The notes: generated by a model not told the origin, from the letters alone. Counted from the first letter of the stretch, positions 24,745 to 33,320 are shown. The stretch: DNA of 64,000 nucleotides from Halobacillus_B rhizosphaerae (GCF_046719735.1 NZ_JAUTWQ010000001.1:620001-684000); one strand, 5' to 3'. Numbers and translations: made by a program.

Positions 24745-24810
24745 TTTAATACGCCTTCTTTCTTAAAAGTCATTCATGGTGAGAAGCAGCCATGACTAAG
24801 TTAGGTAAAC

Positions 24811-24833
24811 TGACCAATTGATTATTTTGGTCA
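24811..24833. repeat. Operator-like inverted repeat upstream of asnB
   Basis: TGACCAA and TTGGTCA, perfect 7-base arms separated by nine bases, about 67 bases before the asnB start. It may bind a regulator; the minus strand TTGACC is also a possible -35. Confidence 0.5.
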
Positions 24834-24969
24834 ATCTAAATGGTAAACCTGCCCAGGAGCATACGTCAATTATTCCACTGCTTATCAAGGAAATTAATGT
24901 AAAGGTCTAAGTATAGTTACAATAAATACCATTTAAAACCATTCCATTTACTCAGTTTTGAATCAGCTA

Positions 24970-25012
24970 AATAAAATCCCCTCCATTCTTTAATTGCAAG
25001 AATAGAGGGGAT
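24970..25012 (-). terminator. Terminator of the CBO0543-type gene at 25066
   Basis: ATCCCCTC-C-ATTCTT and AAGAAT-A-GAGGGGAT arms; on the minus strand it ends in TTTTATTT. Confidence 0.8.
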
Positions 25013-25065
25013 AGATAGAGGGGGGATATAAAAATTTGGATTTTTGGTATGATAGGGGAAAGGCA

Positions 25066-25518
25066 TTATTTTGGGAGAATTTTATAATTCGTTAGGAGAT
25101 GAAGATAAAGGGAAGCGATTGTAAAACCAGTCACATAGACGAGAAAAGTATAAAGTATATTCCAGCCATTTAAGTAGTGGACTTTGCCAATGATTAAGGC
25201 ACAGCCTTCAATACTTGTAGTAATAATTGAAAAGATGGTAACGAGCAGGGTGCTATTCCTGCCTTGTTTAACTTTAAAGTAGGCAAACAGACTAGCTAAA
25301 AAAGGAAAATAACCAACGTTGTAAGGCAGAGCAGATAAGGAAGGATTGGTTAAAGTAGGTGAAACCAGCCAGAATAAATCAAACCCCCAGTCATTGGCAA
25401 GAAAGGCAATGGAAATTCCTATAGGGAACATAACAAAGACAACAATGGGAGCTCTTTGAATGAGTAAAATACATAAAATCCAGGGTATCAAAATTCCTAG
25501 AATAATATTTAACAGCAA
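25066..25518 (-). CDS. CBO0543-type multi-pass membrane protein (paralogue 1)
   Basis: This 150-residue integral membrane protein has about five hydrophobic helices: LNIILGILIPWILCILLI, IVVFVMFPIGISIAFLAN, a stretch around PYNVGYFPFLASLFAYF, TLLVTIFSIITTSIEGCAL and a final WNILYTFLVYVTGFTIASLYL. The C-terminal GWNILYTFLVYVTGF motif matches GWNIFFTFLIYVGGF in the gene at 63336. The two are paralogues of a small spore-former membrane family often labelled CBO0543. Function is unknown. It starts with TTG 25518 after GGGGGGTG. It is monocistronic, with a terminator after it and a divergent SDR gene behind. Confidence 0.7.
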   Translation of the reverse strand: MLLNIILGILIPWILCILLIQRAPIVVFVMFPIGISIAFLANDWGFDLFWLVSPTLTNPSLSALPYNVGYFPFLASLFAYFKVKQGRNSTLLVTIFSIITTSIEGCALIIGKVHYLNGWNILYTFLVYVTGFTIASLYLHLLTNYKILPK

Positions 25519-25597
25519 GAGGACACCCCCCTTTTTTTTCTTTTATTATGTCCACATTTTTTAAAAATATTACTATTGTATAGACAGGAGTGTATAT

Positions 25598-26344
25598 ATG
25601 GAAAGGTTAATATCAGTTGTTACAGGGGTTAGCCATGAACATGGAATAGGAGCAGCCGTGTGTAAACAGTTGGCAGAAGAAGGTCACGATGTTTTCTTTA
25701 CGTGCTATCAGGCTGATGAACAATGGGCAGAGGAATTTCGAACGATGTTAGAAAGCTTTGGCGTGAAAAGTCAGTATGCCGCAGTTGATTTATCTGAATC
25801 TCACGCTGCCTCCAGTCTTTTAGATCAAGTTATTGATTCCTTGGGTTTTCCAACTGTAATTGTGAACAATGCAGCTTATTCGACGAGGGATGGATTTGCT
25901 GAGCTTGATGCAGAGAGCTTAGATGCCCACTATGCGGTGAATATGAGGAGCACGTTCCTCCTTTGTACAGAATTCGCCCGCCGTTATGAAACCCTCGGAA
26001 AGAAGAAGGGGAAAATTGTTAACTTAACCTCTGGTCAAAATCAAGGACCTATGATAGGAGAACTTGCCTATGCCTCGACTAAAGGAGCAATTGCGGCTTT
26101 TACTGTTACTTTAGCTGCCGAGCTTGCTCCTCTAGGGATTAATGTTAATGCAGTGAATCCCGGACCAACAGATACTGGGTGGATGACTGAAGCAATCAAG
26201 GAAGAATTGCGGCCGAAATTTTTATCAGGTCGTATTGGAGTGCCTGAAGATGCTGCCAAACTCATTGGATTTCTTGTCAGGGATGAAGCCGATTGGATTA
26301 CTGGACAGGTTATTAATTCTGAAGGGGGATTCTTAAGGAAATAA
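25598..26344 (+). CDS. SDR family oxidoreductase, ketoacyl-reductase-like
   Basis: This 248-residue short-chain dehydrogenase has an unusual nucleotide loop VTGVSHEHGIGAAVC; the GxxxGxG spacing is kept through G-V-S-H-E-H-G-I-G. The catalytic Asn is in VNNAAYSTRDG, then Ser in NLTSGQNQG, Tyr/Lys in YASTKGAIAAF, and the tail GQVINSEGG, typical of FabG-like or YvrD/glucose-dehydrogenase-like members. The short A-x-Y-x-T-R insertion suggests an SDR other than fatty-acid FabG. GACAGGAG lies 9 bases before the ATG. It is divergent from the CBO0543-type gene with 79 bases between starts and convergent with the amine oxidase. Confidence 0.85.
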   Translation: MERLISVVTGVSHEHGIGAAVCKQLAEEGHDVFFTCYQADEQWAEEFRTMLESFGVKSQYAAVDLSESHAASSLLDQVIDSLGFPTVIVNNAAYSTRDGFAELDAESLDAHYAVNMRSTFLLCTEFARRYETLGKKKGKIVNLTSGQNQGPMIGELAYASTKGAIAAFTVTLAAELAPLGINVNAVNPGPTDTGWMTEAIKEELRPKFLSGRIGVPEDAAKLIGFLVRDEADWITGQVINSEGGFLRK

Positions 26345-26402
26345 CCGGGGGATCCTGAACAAATCAGCGAGATAGAAGAGGAATGAGGCGCTAAGGGGAA
26401 TG

Positions 26403-26428
26403 AAGGAAATGGGTATTTCCATTTCCTT
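26403..26428. terminator. Hairpin between convergent SDR and amine oxidase genes
   Basis: AAGGAAATG and CATTTCCTT, perfect 9-bp arms around an 8-base loop. The T-run is weak, so it may be a poor terminator for either gene. Confidence 0.45.
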
Positions 26429-27908
26429 AATTTAGTGTACTCAGGTTAACTTCATATGCTGTCCGGATTCCTGATTCCACTCCTCCTTCGATCCAGCCGT
26501 GAAAGTCAGATGTATGTTCCCCTGCAAAATGAAGTTTACCTTCAGGATTTCTTATAAAATCAGCGATATTATTTTCTTGTCCAGGGGTGAATAAAGTAAA
26601 ACACCCTGCAGAGAATGGATTTTGACTCCAATTGAAAGAAAGGCTTTGTAAGTACTCACGATAAACGATAGGTCCGTAAACTTCTGCCAGGTCCCTTAAT
26701 ACATATTGGGTGATTTGATCCTGCGTTAAACTATTCCATAACAAGGCATTCTGTCCCCAGCTGTAACTGGCCAGTAAAACGCCGGTAGAAGTATACCTGC
26801 TTGCATGGCTTGGGATATACGTAAAACGGGTAGGCCGATCAGAAATGATATTCCCATATCCTAACTGCTCCCAAAACCGGTTCTTAAATTCTATCCCAAT
26901 TTTTATAGAAGGTACCATCATAAGTTCCGCTATTGCCTGGCGCTTTTTATAGGAAACGGAATCAAAAGGAAGGATTTCAATAAACTGCAGTACGGAAAAT
27001 GGAAGAGTGATAATCGCAGCGTCCCCTTTGAATAGACTGGTTTTCCCAGTTAAAAGGTCTTTAGTTTCAAAAATTACTCCATCATCATTTTGGTAGATTT
27101 TTGTTATTTTTTGATTAAAGTAAATATCATTTTCTAGTTGGTTTAAGAACGATTTGGGTAGTTGATCATTTCCTCCTAAGATTTCAAAAAACTTAGTCTT
27201 TTTATTAAAAATAGGATAAATAATGTCCGTAAGAATATCGACAAACGAGAATTCTGGAAACCCTTCAATCCCTAAGAGGACGTTGATCATCCTTATCGCG
27301 TTATTTGACATGGAGGGACCTAAAGGATTGTTGGCTAAATACCTTCCCATGGAATAGTCAGAGTATTTCTTTTTAAGTTTTTCTTTTTCTTCAACAGTAC
27401 TTTTATCATATAAGTCGAGAAATGGCTGAACGGCAAGCTGTAATAGTTCGGTCGCTGTCTTTCCTTCTTCCCAGTCGGCCAGCGGATAATTGAGTATCTC
27501 CGGATCCTTCTCATAATCACCTTGAGTGGTTATGACATTATTGACAAAAATAAAATCCTTTGGCGAACTGTTATTAAATGGGTTTAGTACCAGGTTAAAT
27601 CTCTTAATATACTCCAAAACGAGGGCATGATTACTTGGAATTCTCATTGCTCCCATGTCTAAATAATTGCCATCAGTAAAAGGATACCTAACTGTAAAAA
27701 TCCGTCCGCCTACCCGGTTATTCCCTTCAATGATAATTACATGATAGCCCGCTTCTTTAAGTAAAGAGGCGGCCACAAGACCAGAAATACCTGCTCCGGC
27801 AATGAGGATTGTTTTGGGTTCCTTTGGTTTTTTTAGACCGTTTTTAATGATGGAGAGCATATCTTCTGGATAATGTAAGTTCGTATAATTTTTCAATCTT
27901 TCTTCCAA
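26427..27908 (-). CDS. Flavin monoamine oxidase / L-amino-acid oxidase family protein (YobN-like)
   Basis: This 493-residue flavoprotein oxidises a primary amine or amino acid, producing H2O2 and ammonia. The FAD-binding motif is IAGAGISGLVAASLLKEAG near residues 36-54, followed by EGNNRVGGRI, typical of the MAO family, and MGAMRIP. The C-terminal FAD block is KLHFAGEHTSDFHGWIEGG, with an aromatic-cage position preceding. The first 30 residues (LHYPEDMLSIIKNGL) are a conserved extension found in YobN-like oxidases. It reads toward the SDR, overlapping hairpin arms. Whether it acts on L-amino acids or polyamines cannot be told. The start codon has AGGGGAT-like site support and is the longest plausible one. 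Confidence 0.85.
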   Translation of the reverse strand: MEERLKNYTNLHYPEDMLSIIKNGLKKPKEPKTILIAGAGISGLVAASLLKEAGYHVIIIEGNNRVGGRIFTVRYPFTDGNYLDMGAMRIPSNHALVLEYIKRFNLVLNPFNNSSPKDFIFVNNVITTQGDYEKDPEILNYPLADWEEGKTATELLQLAVQPFLDLYDKSTVEEKEKLKKKYSDYSMGRYLANNPLGPSMSNNAIRMINVLLGIEGFPEFSFVDILTDIIYPIFNKKTKFFEILGGNDQLPKSFLNQLENDIYFNQKITKIYQNDDGVIFETKDLLTGKTSLFKGDAAIITLPFSVLQFIEILPFDSVSYKKRQAIAELMMVPSIKIGIEFKNRFWEQLGYGNIISDRPTRFTYIPSHASRYTSTGVLLASYSWGQNALLWNSLTQDQITQYVLRDLAEVYGPIVYREYLQSLSFNWSQNPFSAGCFTLFTPGQENNIADFIRNPEGKLHFAGEHTSDFHGWIEGGVESGIRTAYEVNLSTLN

Positions 27909-28060
27909 ACCATCCCCTCCTTTTATTTACATTTTATGAATACTATTAGGAGGTATGCTTGAATTATCGATCTGCCTTTATCCGTTTTACGTTTTACACA
28001 AATAAGCAGACTTCTCCCTGAATAAGATGACAGTAGAATGCAAAGAGAGGGGGGAAATAT

Positions 28061-29473
28061 TTGCAAATTCACGTGGTTCAGCCTGGGAATACATTGTGGA
28101 GTATCGCTCAGAACTACCAGTCTTCCATTAACCAAATTGTTTTGGTGAATGGCTTGGATCAACCGGATGATTTAGTGGTTGGGCAAGCTCTAGTGATCCC
28201 AGAACCATCGAGAGAATATATCGTGCAGCCCGGTGATACATTGTGGGGGATTGCGAACCGTTATGGGGTGTCGGTCCAGCAGCTTGCAGCGAACAATAAT
28301 CTTTCTAATCCTCAATTATTATTCGTCGGAGAGTTAATTAAACTGCCTTATTGGTACTATACTGTTCAGGCAGGAGATTCCCTGTGGGGGATTGCAAGCA
28401 AGAATGGAGTGTCCATAGATCAAATAGCTCAACTGAATAATATTGCAGAGCCTGGATTGATTTATATCGGTCAAACAATAAAGATACCAGCTAAGACTCT
28501 GACCTCAGCAGAAGTAAATGCTTACACGACAAATATTAATGAGCAAGGTACTCAGGAAGTCCTTTATTTAGGGAGAAACTTCACTTATCTGTCGCCTTTT
28601 ATGTATGCAGTCCGGTCAAACGGGACCATTACAAGCATGGAGGAAGAGGGTTTACTAGAAGCAGCCAGACAAAATAATGTAGCTCCTTTAATGGTATTAA
28701 CTACCTTCTCGGGGGGCACATTTGATTCAGACTTAGCGGCGTCAATTCTTAGAAATCCAGAATTGCAGGAAAAGTTAATAACCAACGTGTTAGCGGAAAT
28801 GGAAGCAAAGCAGTATACCGGATTAAATATCGATTTCGAATATGTTTATCCAGAAGACCGTCAAAATTACAATGATTTTTTAAGGAGAGTAGTGGGCCGC
28901 TTGCATCCCAAAGGATACACCGTGTCTACAGCTCTAGCTCCTAAAATCTCAGGGAGTCAATCAGGACTGCTATATGAAGCCCACGATTATCAGGCACATG
29001 GAGAGATTGTGGATTTTGTAGTATTAATGACCTATGAATGGGGATGGGCAGGAGGCGAGCCATGGGCCATTGCTCCGATCAATAAAGTAAAAGAAGTACT
29101 GGATTATGCAGTAACCGTTATTCCTAGACAAAAGATCCTAATGGGCGTCCCACTATACGGTAGAGATTGGAAAATTCCTTGGGTGAAAGGAACTTATGCC
29201 AGAACAGTGAGCCCAAAGGAAGCTGTTCAATTGGCAGCCAGATACGGAGTGGCCATTCAATACGATGAGAAATATCAATCACCCTACTTTCGATATAGGG
29301 ATGAAAACGGTCAGCAGCATGAAGTATGGTTTGAAGATGCACGAAGTGTCCAGGCTAAATATGACACGATTAAAGCCTATGGATTGCGTGGAGCGAGTTA
29401 TTGGGTACTAGGCAGCTCTTTTCCCCAAAATTGGCCAGTACTTCAGACCAATTTTTCAATTAAGAAAGTGTAA
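28061..29473 (+). CDS. Three-LysM GH18 hydrolase of the SleL/YaaH cortex-lysin type
   Basis: This 470-residue enzyme starts at TTG 28061 after GAGGGGGGAAA. Three LysM domains are visible: HVVQPGNTLWSIAQNY, YIVQPGDTLWGIANRY and YTVQAGDSLWGIASKN. A GH18 catalytic barrel follows from about residue 160. The catalytic motif is GLNIDFEYV, with Glu260 as proton donor; the leading Asp of the usual DGxDxDxE is Asn here, which I also expect in SleL-like members. SleL/YaaH cleave spore cortex during germination. No signal peptide is present, which agrees with a spore-packaged enzyme. Three LysM domains is one more than usual for YaaH. The terminator follows directly. Confidence 0.88.
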   Translation: MQIHVVQPGNTLWSIAQNYQSSINQIVLVNGLDQPDDLVVGQALVIPEPSREYIVQPGDTLWGIANRYGVSVQQLAANNNLSNPQLLFVGELIKLPYWYYTVQAGDSLWGIASKNGVSIDQIAQLNNIAEPGLIYIGQTIKIPAKTLTSAEVNAYTTNINEQGTQEVLYLGRNFTYLSPFMYAVRSNGTITSMEEEGLLEAARQNNVAPLMVLTTFSGGTFDSDLAASILRNPELQEKLITNVLAEMEAKQYTGLNIDFEYVYPEDRQNYNDFLRRVVGRLHPKGYTVSTALAPKISGSQSGLLYEAHDYQAHGEIVDFVVLMTYEWGWAGGEPWAIAPINKVKEVLDYAVTVIPRQKILMGVPLYGRDWKIPWVKGTYARTVSPKEAVQLAARYGVAIQYDEKYQSPYFRYRDENGQQHEVWFEDARSVQAKYDTIKAYGLRGASYWVLGSSFPQNWPVLQTNFSIKKV

Positions 29474-29510
29474 AAATAGCAGGAGGCAGATGGCGCCTCC
29501 TGCTATTTTT
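29472..29510. terminator. Bidirectional terminator between GH18 and a small conserved gene
   Basis: AAAATAGCAGGAGGC and GCCTCCTGCTATTTT form a 15-bp perfect stem; it overlaps the stop of the minus-strand gene at 29503. Confidence 0.9.
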
Positions 29511-29814
29511 TATTATTCAATTCCATTTGGTTCCATTCCTCATTGACTACAAATGCCAGGTCATCATTTCCGAATAATGATAAGACTTCTAATAGAGTTT
29601 CTACAGAAATTTGATGAGCTTCAGCTTGGGGGAGGGTTAATTCTGCAGCATCCTGCAGAGCAATATTGTCTGCTTGATTTGGATAAGCCTTCTTATAAGT
29701 TTCAAAAGGATCCAGTTCATTGTTCACACACCATTGAGCAAATATTAATATCATCTTTTGTTCGTCTTGCTTATAGTGGTGAATAATCTGCTCGTCCATT
29801 GCCTTCCTGTCCAT
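29503..29814 (-). CDS. Conserved small acidic protein of unknown function
   Basis: This 103-residue soluble protein begins MDRKAMDEQIIHHYKQDEQ and contains LIFAQWCVNNELDPFETYKKAYP, a helical segment with an internal pair W-C, then LLEVLSLFGNDDLAFVV near the C-terminus. I recognise it only as a conserved Bacillaceae protein; I do not know a function. AGGAGG stands eight bases before the ATG. It converges on the GH18 gene, which has a shared terminator. A protein-interaction role is possible because the sequence is acidic and helical, but this is inference. No membrane segment or signal peptide is visible. Confidence 0.75.
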   Translation of the reverse strand: MDRKAMDEQIIHHYKQDEQKMILIFAQWCVNNELDPFETYKKAYPNQADNIALQDAAELTLPQAEAHQISVETLLEVLSLFGNDDLAFVVNEEWNQMELNNKK

Positions 29815-30049
29815 TGCTTAACCTCCTGAAAGTCAATTAAATTGGTTCGCTGAATAAATAGATTATCTAGAATCTCTTAGAGGATGGATACTTTTCCACT
29901 CTCTTATTCCTATTTTAGCATTAGTATTACTTGCTGTCTTCTATGATTTAGTATGCTGTCAATAAGGAATCTGACAATGTATGAAACACCTACAAGCTAA
30001 ACGTACATTAAGAAAATTTTCTACAGGAGAAGATCGTTTTTTTATTTGG

Positions 30050-30652
30050 CTAAGACCATTCGCTTCTCTTATTCAGCCAGGGAAAGGAGTGCTCAGGAAT
30101 TGGAAGATCTAGTGCCCTGCAAATGGGCTCCCATCCATCAGAAGCTTTCCACTCGAGCAGGCGATCAGCAGGAACGCTCCTTCTAACTTCATCATTATGT
30201 GCAAGATAAGCATTTATCATAGTGGACCTATCATCCCAATGGGACGTTCCAGTAAATCTTTCTAAGAGTTTGATAAGGTCGCGGCCCTCAGTCCAATCCT
30301 CTTTCTTGGCCATGCGGGCTGGCCGCAAAATAGTTGATGCTACGCTCGTCCACCAATCCTCTACATCTTCCCGTACGGACAAAAGGACCAGGGCATTCGG
30401 ATTTTCTTTGCTTAGCTGTTGCCAAAACATGGACGCCGGCCAGTCTACTGCTGCCGAATACTCGTCCATCAGTCTATCCCAGTCGGTCGTTCCTGATTCA
30501 ATAGCTTCATTCCATCCTTTCCCGAGATCAAAGGGGTGCCCCGGTATAGCGCTCATATGACAGCATGGTCCGCCAAGAAGTTCTTCTAGGGCAGACTTAA
30601 GAGAACTCGTCCCTGTTCTTGGGAGACCTGCTCCTACAACTTTTAGATTCAT
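30050..30652 (-). CDS. Sulfotransferase-like P-loop protein
   Basis: This 200-residue protein has the 5'-phosphosulfate-binding loop VGAGLPRTGTSSLKSAL at residues 5-20, and the C-terminal 3'-phosphate region around LVLLSVREDVEDWWTSV. These are the two signature regions of sulfotransferases that use PAPS. The tail DRLLEWKASDGWEPICRALD continues the family pattern. It is a sulfotransferase-family protein, but its acceptor is unknown; small bacterial members are seen scattered in Bacillaceae. The true start is 30652 after AAGGAGG; an upstream in-frame start at 30814 has no site. Divergent from the histidine phosphatase with a gap of about 245 bases. Confidence 0.85.
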   Translation of the reverse strand: MNLKVVGAGLPRTGTSSLKSALEELLGGPCCHMSAIPGHPFDLGKGWNEAIESGTTDWDRLMDEYSAAVDWPASMFWQQLSKENPNALVLLSVREDVEDWWTSVASTILRPARMAKKEDWTEGRDLIKLLERFTGTSHWDDRSTMINAYLAHNDEVRRSVPADRLLEWKASDGWEPICRALDLPIPEHSFPWLNKRSEWS

Positions 30653-30897
30653 ATACGAAACCTCCTTAGTGACTTTAGTCCATTCCAGTATACCATCAGT
30701 TAAATCGATGATGACAGTTTTTCCAAACGATGGGTTCATCCTAAACAATAGAGGAAAAGAACAAAATTTCCATCCATAGAACAGTGGATTACTCTGTATC
30801 ACCCTCCTCTGCACGATTCGATCGGGTGTTCATCATGATCCATAAAATGGTAGACTAATTATAGGTTCATAAATATCGAAAAATGGAGGGTGACTCT

Positions 30898-31473
30898 ATG
30901 GAATTAATCTTTGTCAGACACGGGCAAGGTCAGCACACTCTTAGTCCTCCGGAAAGTTTACAGCATAGAAATCCTTCCTTGACTGAGGAAGGAGTAAACC
31001 AGATTACTCTCCTGAAAAAGAATCTTCCTTTGAATCAGGGAGACCTTATAGTGAGCAGCCCTACTCGGAGAACAATAGAAACGGCCACGCTTCTGGCAAA
31101 CGGTATAAATGAGATGATTACCATTAGTCCCGCAGTTTCACCAAGAATGTTCCCTCAAAATTCGAAATGGAAAACACTCCCTTGTGATAAAACGTTAGAT
31201 AAAGAGTTCCTTAAGAAGGACCTTCCCAGCGTGGAAGTAGAAGACTGCTCTTCTGAAGAGTTGTGGAGAAGGGGGATAAATACTATACCAGAACACGTTT
31301 TTAAAACGATTGGAAATCAATTTCTGGATTGGTGCAGACAGCAGCATAAAGAAAAAATATTCATTGTCTCTCATGATGGAACCATTACTTCGTATCGTCA
31401 ATTAATTACCGGAAGTTTACTATCAAGAAAAGACTTTCTTAAAGACGGAGGGTGGGTACGCGTGTATTGTTGA
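30898..31473 (+). CDS. Histidine phosphatase family protein
   Basis: This 191-residue protein begins MELIFVRHGQGQHT with the phospho-accepting RHG motif. The Arg of SSPTRRTIETATLL and the C-terminal His of VSHDGTITSYRQL complete the site. A Cys/Lys-rich mid section (about residues 90-120) is longer than in SixA. ATG 30898 follows GGAGGG; an earlier ATG at 30883 overlaps that site. It resembles small acid phosphatases and phosphoglycerate-mutase-like enzymes and its substrate is not known. It is the second histidine phosphatase in the window. A phased repeat of unknown role follows its stop at 31473. Confidence 0.85.
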   Translation: MELIFVRHGQGQHTLSPPESLQHRNPSLTEEGVNQITLLKKNLPLNQGDLIVSSPTRRTIETATLLANGINEMITISPAVSPRMFPQNSKWKTLPCDKTLDKEFLKKDLPSVEVEDCSSEELWRRGINTIPEHVFKTIGNQFLDWCRQQHKEKIFIVSHDGTITSYRQLITGSLLSRKDFLKDGGWVRVYC

Positions 31474-31490
31474 AGGACTGGGAGGATAAT

Positions 31491-31622
31491 ATCGGCGGAA
31501 GTTTGGTTATATCGTCGGAAAATAGAATATATCAACGATAAATGAAATATATCCACGAATTCGAACAGTTTATCAACGAATCAAGAAATATATCAATAAA
31601 ACCACCTATTTCATCCACTACC
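31491..31622. repeat. Phased degenerate 20-bp tandem repeat (about seven units)
   Basis: Seven units of about 20 bases share a core ATCnnCGAA (ATCGGCGGAA, ATCGTCGGAA, ATCAACGATA, ATCCACGAAT, ATCAACGAAT, ATCAATAAAA, ATCCACTACC). They begin at 31491, 31511, 31531, 31551, 31572, 31592 and 31613, so the spacing is 20, 20, 20, 21, 20 and 21. The period is about two DNA turns. It lies between two stop codons of convergent genes, in about 250 bases without another feature. Confidence 0.8.
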
Positions 31623-31730
31623 CGGCAGAAAAATTAGGTGATTTTATTTGGTAGCTCATCAAAATACGTGTAGATAAAAGCAGGGAAACTAAGGGATCTT
31701 CTCACCATCCTTTCCTGGCACAGTACATTA

Positions 31731-32309
31731 TTATTTAGAAACGAACTTATTACCAGTTACCCAATATCTCCAGGGGAAATGGCGGGCTTCTCCTGAATTA
31801 TCGATTCCGATACGAGGTCCTTCAGAAATTTGTTCAGGTGTGAAACCCGGAAGAATATAAAGGGGAGGCGAGTCAAGAGGGCGCCCATAATCCTGTTGAG
31901 TAATTCCAAGTGCTTTTGTGAGTTTCCCAGGTCCGTTGGTCAGCTCTTTTTCCTTTTTGTTTCCTCTTCTGAGATACATTAATTCCTCACCTTTCACAGG
32001 CTCAACGGCGCGAATGAGAACAGCTTCAGGCTTCTCTTGTTTCCCGCTGACTACATTCACCAGACAATGCGTGTGCATGACATATGTATAAGCATAACCG
32101 GCAGGGCCGAACATAACCTCCGTTCGGTTTGTTCTTTTATTATTAAAGCTATGGGCTGCCTGGTCTTCCGGTCCCATATAAGCTTCTGTTTCTACGATAA
32201 ATCCAGAGGCAGTTCCTTCTTCTGTTTCCTTTACTAACTGACAGCCTAGTAAGGATTTTGCTAATTTCAAAGTTGGTTGTTCATAAAATTCTTTTCCCAA
32301 TGTATTCAT
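31731..32309 (-). CDS. 3-methyladenine DNA glycosylase (AAG/MPG type)
   Basis: This 192-residue enzyme cuts alkylated purines from DNA in base-excision repair. Landmarks are SLLGCQLV, SGFIVETEAYMGPEDQAAHS with the catalytic Glu, MFGPAGYAYTYVMH, LIRAVEPV, GPGKLTKALGI and PRIGIDNSGEA, all in order. The 192-residue length matches the family. The start is 32309 because AGAAGGGA lies 9 bases before it; an ATG two codons upstream is too close. It resembles Bacillus YxlJ. No partner gene is near, and a repeat-rich gap of about 250 bases separates it from the phosphatase gene. Confidence is high. Confidence 0.92.
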   Translation of the reverse strand: MNTLGKEFYEQPTLKLAKSLLGCQLVKETEEGTASGFIVETEAYMGPEDQAAHSFNNKRTNRTEVMFGPAGYAYTYVMHTHCLVNVVSGKQEKPEAVLIRAVEPVKGEELMYLRRGNKKEKELTNGPGKLTKALGITQQDYGRPLDSPPLYILPGFTPEQISEGPRIGIDNSGEARHFPWRYWVTGNKFVSK

Positions 32310-32528
32310 TTTCATCTTCCCTTCTCTTTTTCAATTTCATTCCTTTTCCTCAGGATAGTTAAACTAAAAAAGACGTCCCGCCAATATCAGCTATTTACTG
32401 TTGAGAAATCACTAGGTTTTTGAAATCATCCACTTAATTCGAATGGTAATGGATAGATATTTTCTTCGTTGTTTAAGAGTTCACAGCAGGAACAGGTAAG
32501 AAGCGATATTTTTTAGGGAGAGGTAGCC

Positions 32529-33176
32529 ATGATTATAAAGAAAATTTCCTGCCAAGTACATGAGCACAAAAAGCCATTGTTTTCTCGAGCACAAGAAGAA
32601 TGGAAAGAAATCCTGCCTACAGCTGGATTTCTAGGACAGCTTGGCGGCTGGAGTCTCAGCGATCCTTTCACGGCCAATATTTTTGCCTTCTGGGAAGAAG
32701 AAGCTTCTTATGAAAGTTTTATGAATGAAGCTCATGACCGCATTTATCATAATTCCGGCCAGGAAAACACCTATTTTTCGATAGATACAGAACTCTTTCA
32801 AGTGGAACAAGACCTGTTGAAAGGGATGTCAGGTTTGAGATCTCTCATCCAGAAGGCACGTTATATTCGCACAGCGTTCACACAAGTGAAAGAAAACAGA
32901 ATCAACCACTTTCTTGACATGCAAAGAAACGTTTGGAATCCGGGCATGAAGCGTGCAGAAGGGATGATTGGTGGCGTTGTATGCCGTTCGCAAAGAGATT
33001 TTCAGAGTTTTCTTATCTTTACAGGATGGGAAAATCATTTATACCATCAGATGTACAGGCTACATCTTTTTCCGCATTTAAAGCATAAGGCTGCCCCACA
33101 GCAAGACGTGAATCACCTTTCTGGGGAGAGCTTTCCCGTAGAAGAAGGCTGGCGGGTTGTTTCATCCGAATATTAA
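32529..33176 (+). CDS. YdbC-like DUF4937 protein
   Basis: This 215-residue soluble protein has two alpha/beta repeats. MIIKKISCQVHEHKKPLFSRAQEEW with GFLGQLGGW is the first half, and AFTQVKENRINHFLDMQRNVWNPGMKRAEGM (in part) the second. Those blocks, each ending in a beta-rich FxGW-like turn, resemble the dimeric alpha-beta-barrel monooxygenase fold. I recognise it as a YdbC/DUF4937 family protein; no function is established. GGAGAGG lies before the ATG. It is convergent with the antiporter gene, sharing a terminator. Internal duplication of the fold is the most notable feature. Confidence 0.75.
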   Translation: MIIKKISCQVHEHKKPLFSRAQEEWKEILPTAGFLGQLGGWSLSDPFTANIFAFWEEEASYESFMNEAHDRIYHNSGQENTYFSIDTELFQVEQDLLKGMSGLRSLIQKARYIRTAFTQVKENRINHFLDMQRNVWNPGMKRAEGMIGGVVCRSQRDFQSFLIFTGWENHLYHQMYRLHLFPHLKHKAAPQQDVNHLSGESFPVEEGWRVVSSEY

Positions 33177-33270
33177 CAATCCGTCTAAGGTTTATGCGCG
33201 TGCAGAGGAGAATTATTTCCTTTCTAACATTTGCGGTTGGATCGATGAAGAAAGTTATCCAGCTGGTATG

Positions 33271-33313
33271 TAAAAAAACATCAGCGCTCTTAAGTCTGAC
33301 CAGAACGCTGATG
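33271..33313 (-). terminator. Terminator of the NhaC antiporter gene
   Basis: CATCAGCG and CGCTGATG, 8-bp arms with a 19-base loop; the minus strand ends with seven T. Confidence 0.8.
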
Positions 33314-33320
33314 CTTGGCA

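Larger units (their letters stand above)
24745..25065 (-). other. 321-base region upstream of asnB
   Basis: It holds the asnB leader, the TGACCAA-N9-TTGGTCA repeat at 24811-24833, a possible -35 TTGACG with TACCAT on the minus strand, and the terminator of the CBO0543-type gene at 24970-25012. No T-box motifs were found. Confidence 0.6.

Noticed and set aside
24745..25065. T-box leader in front of asnB
   Set aside because: The GGGTGGNACCGCG motif is absent on the minus strand.
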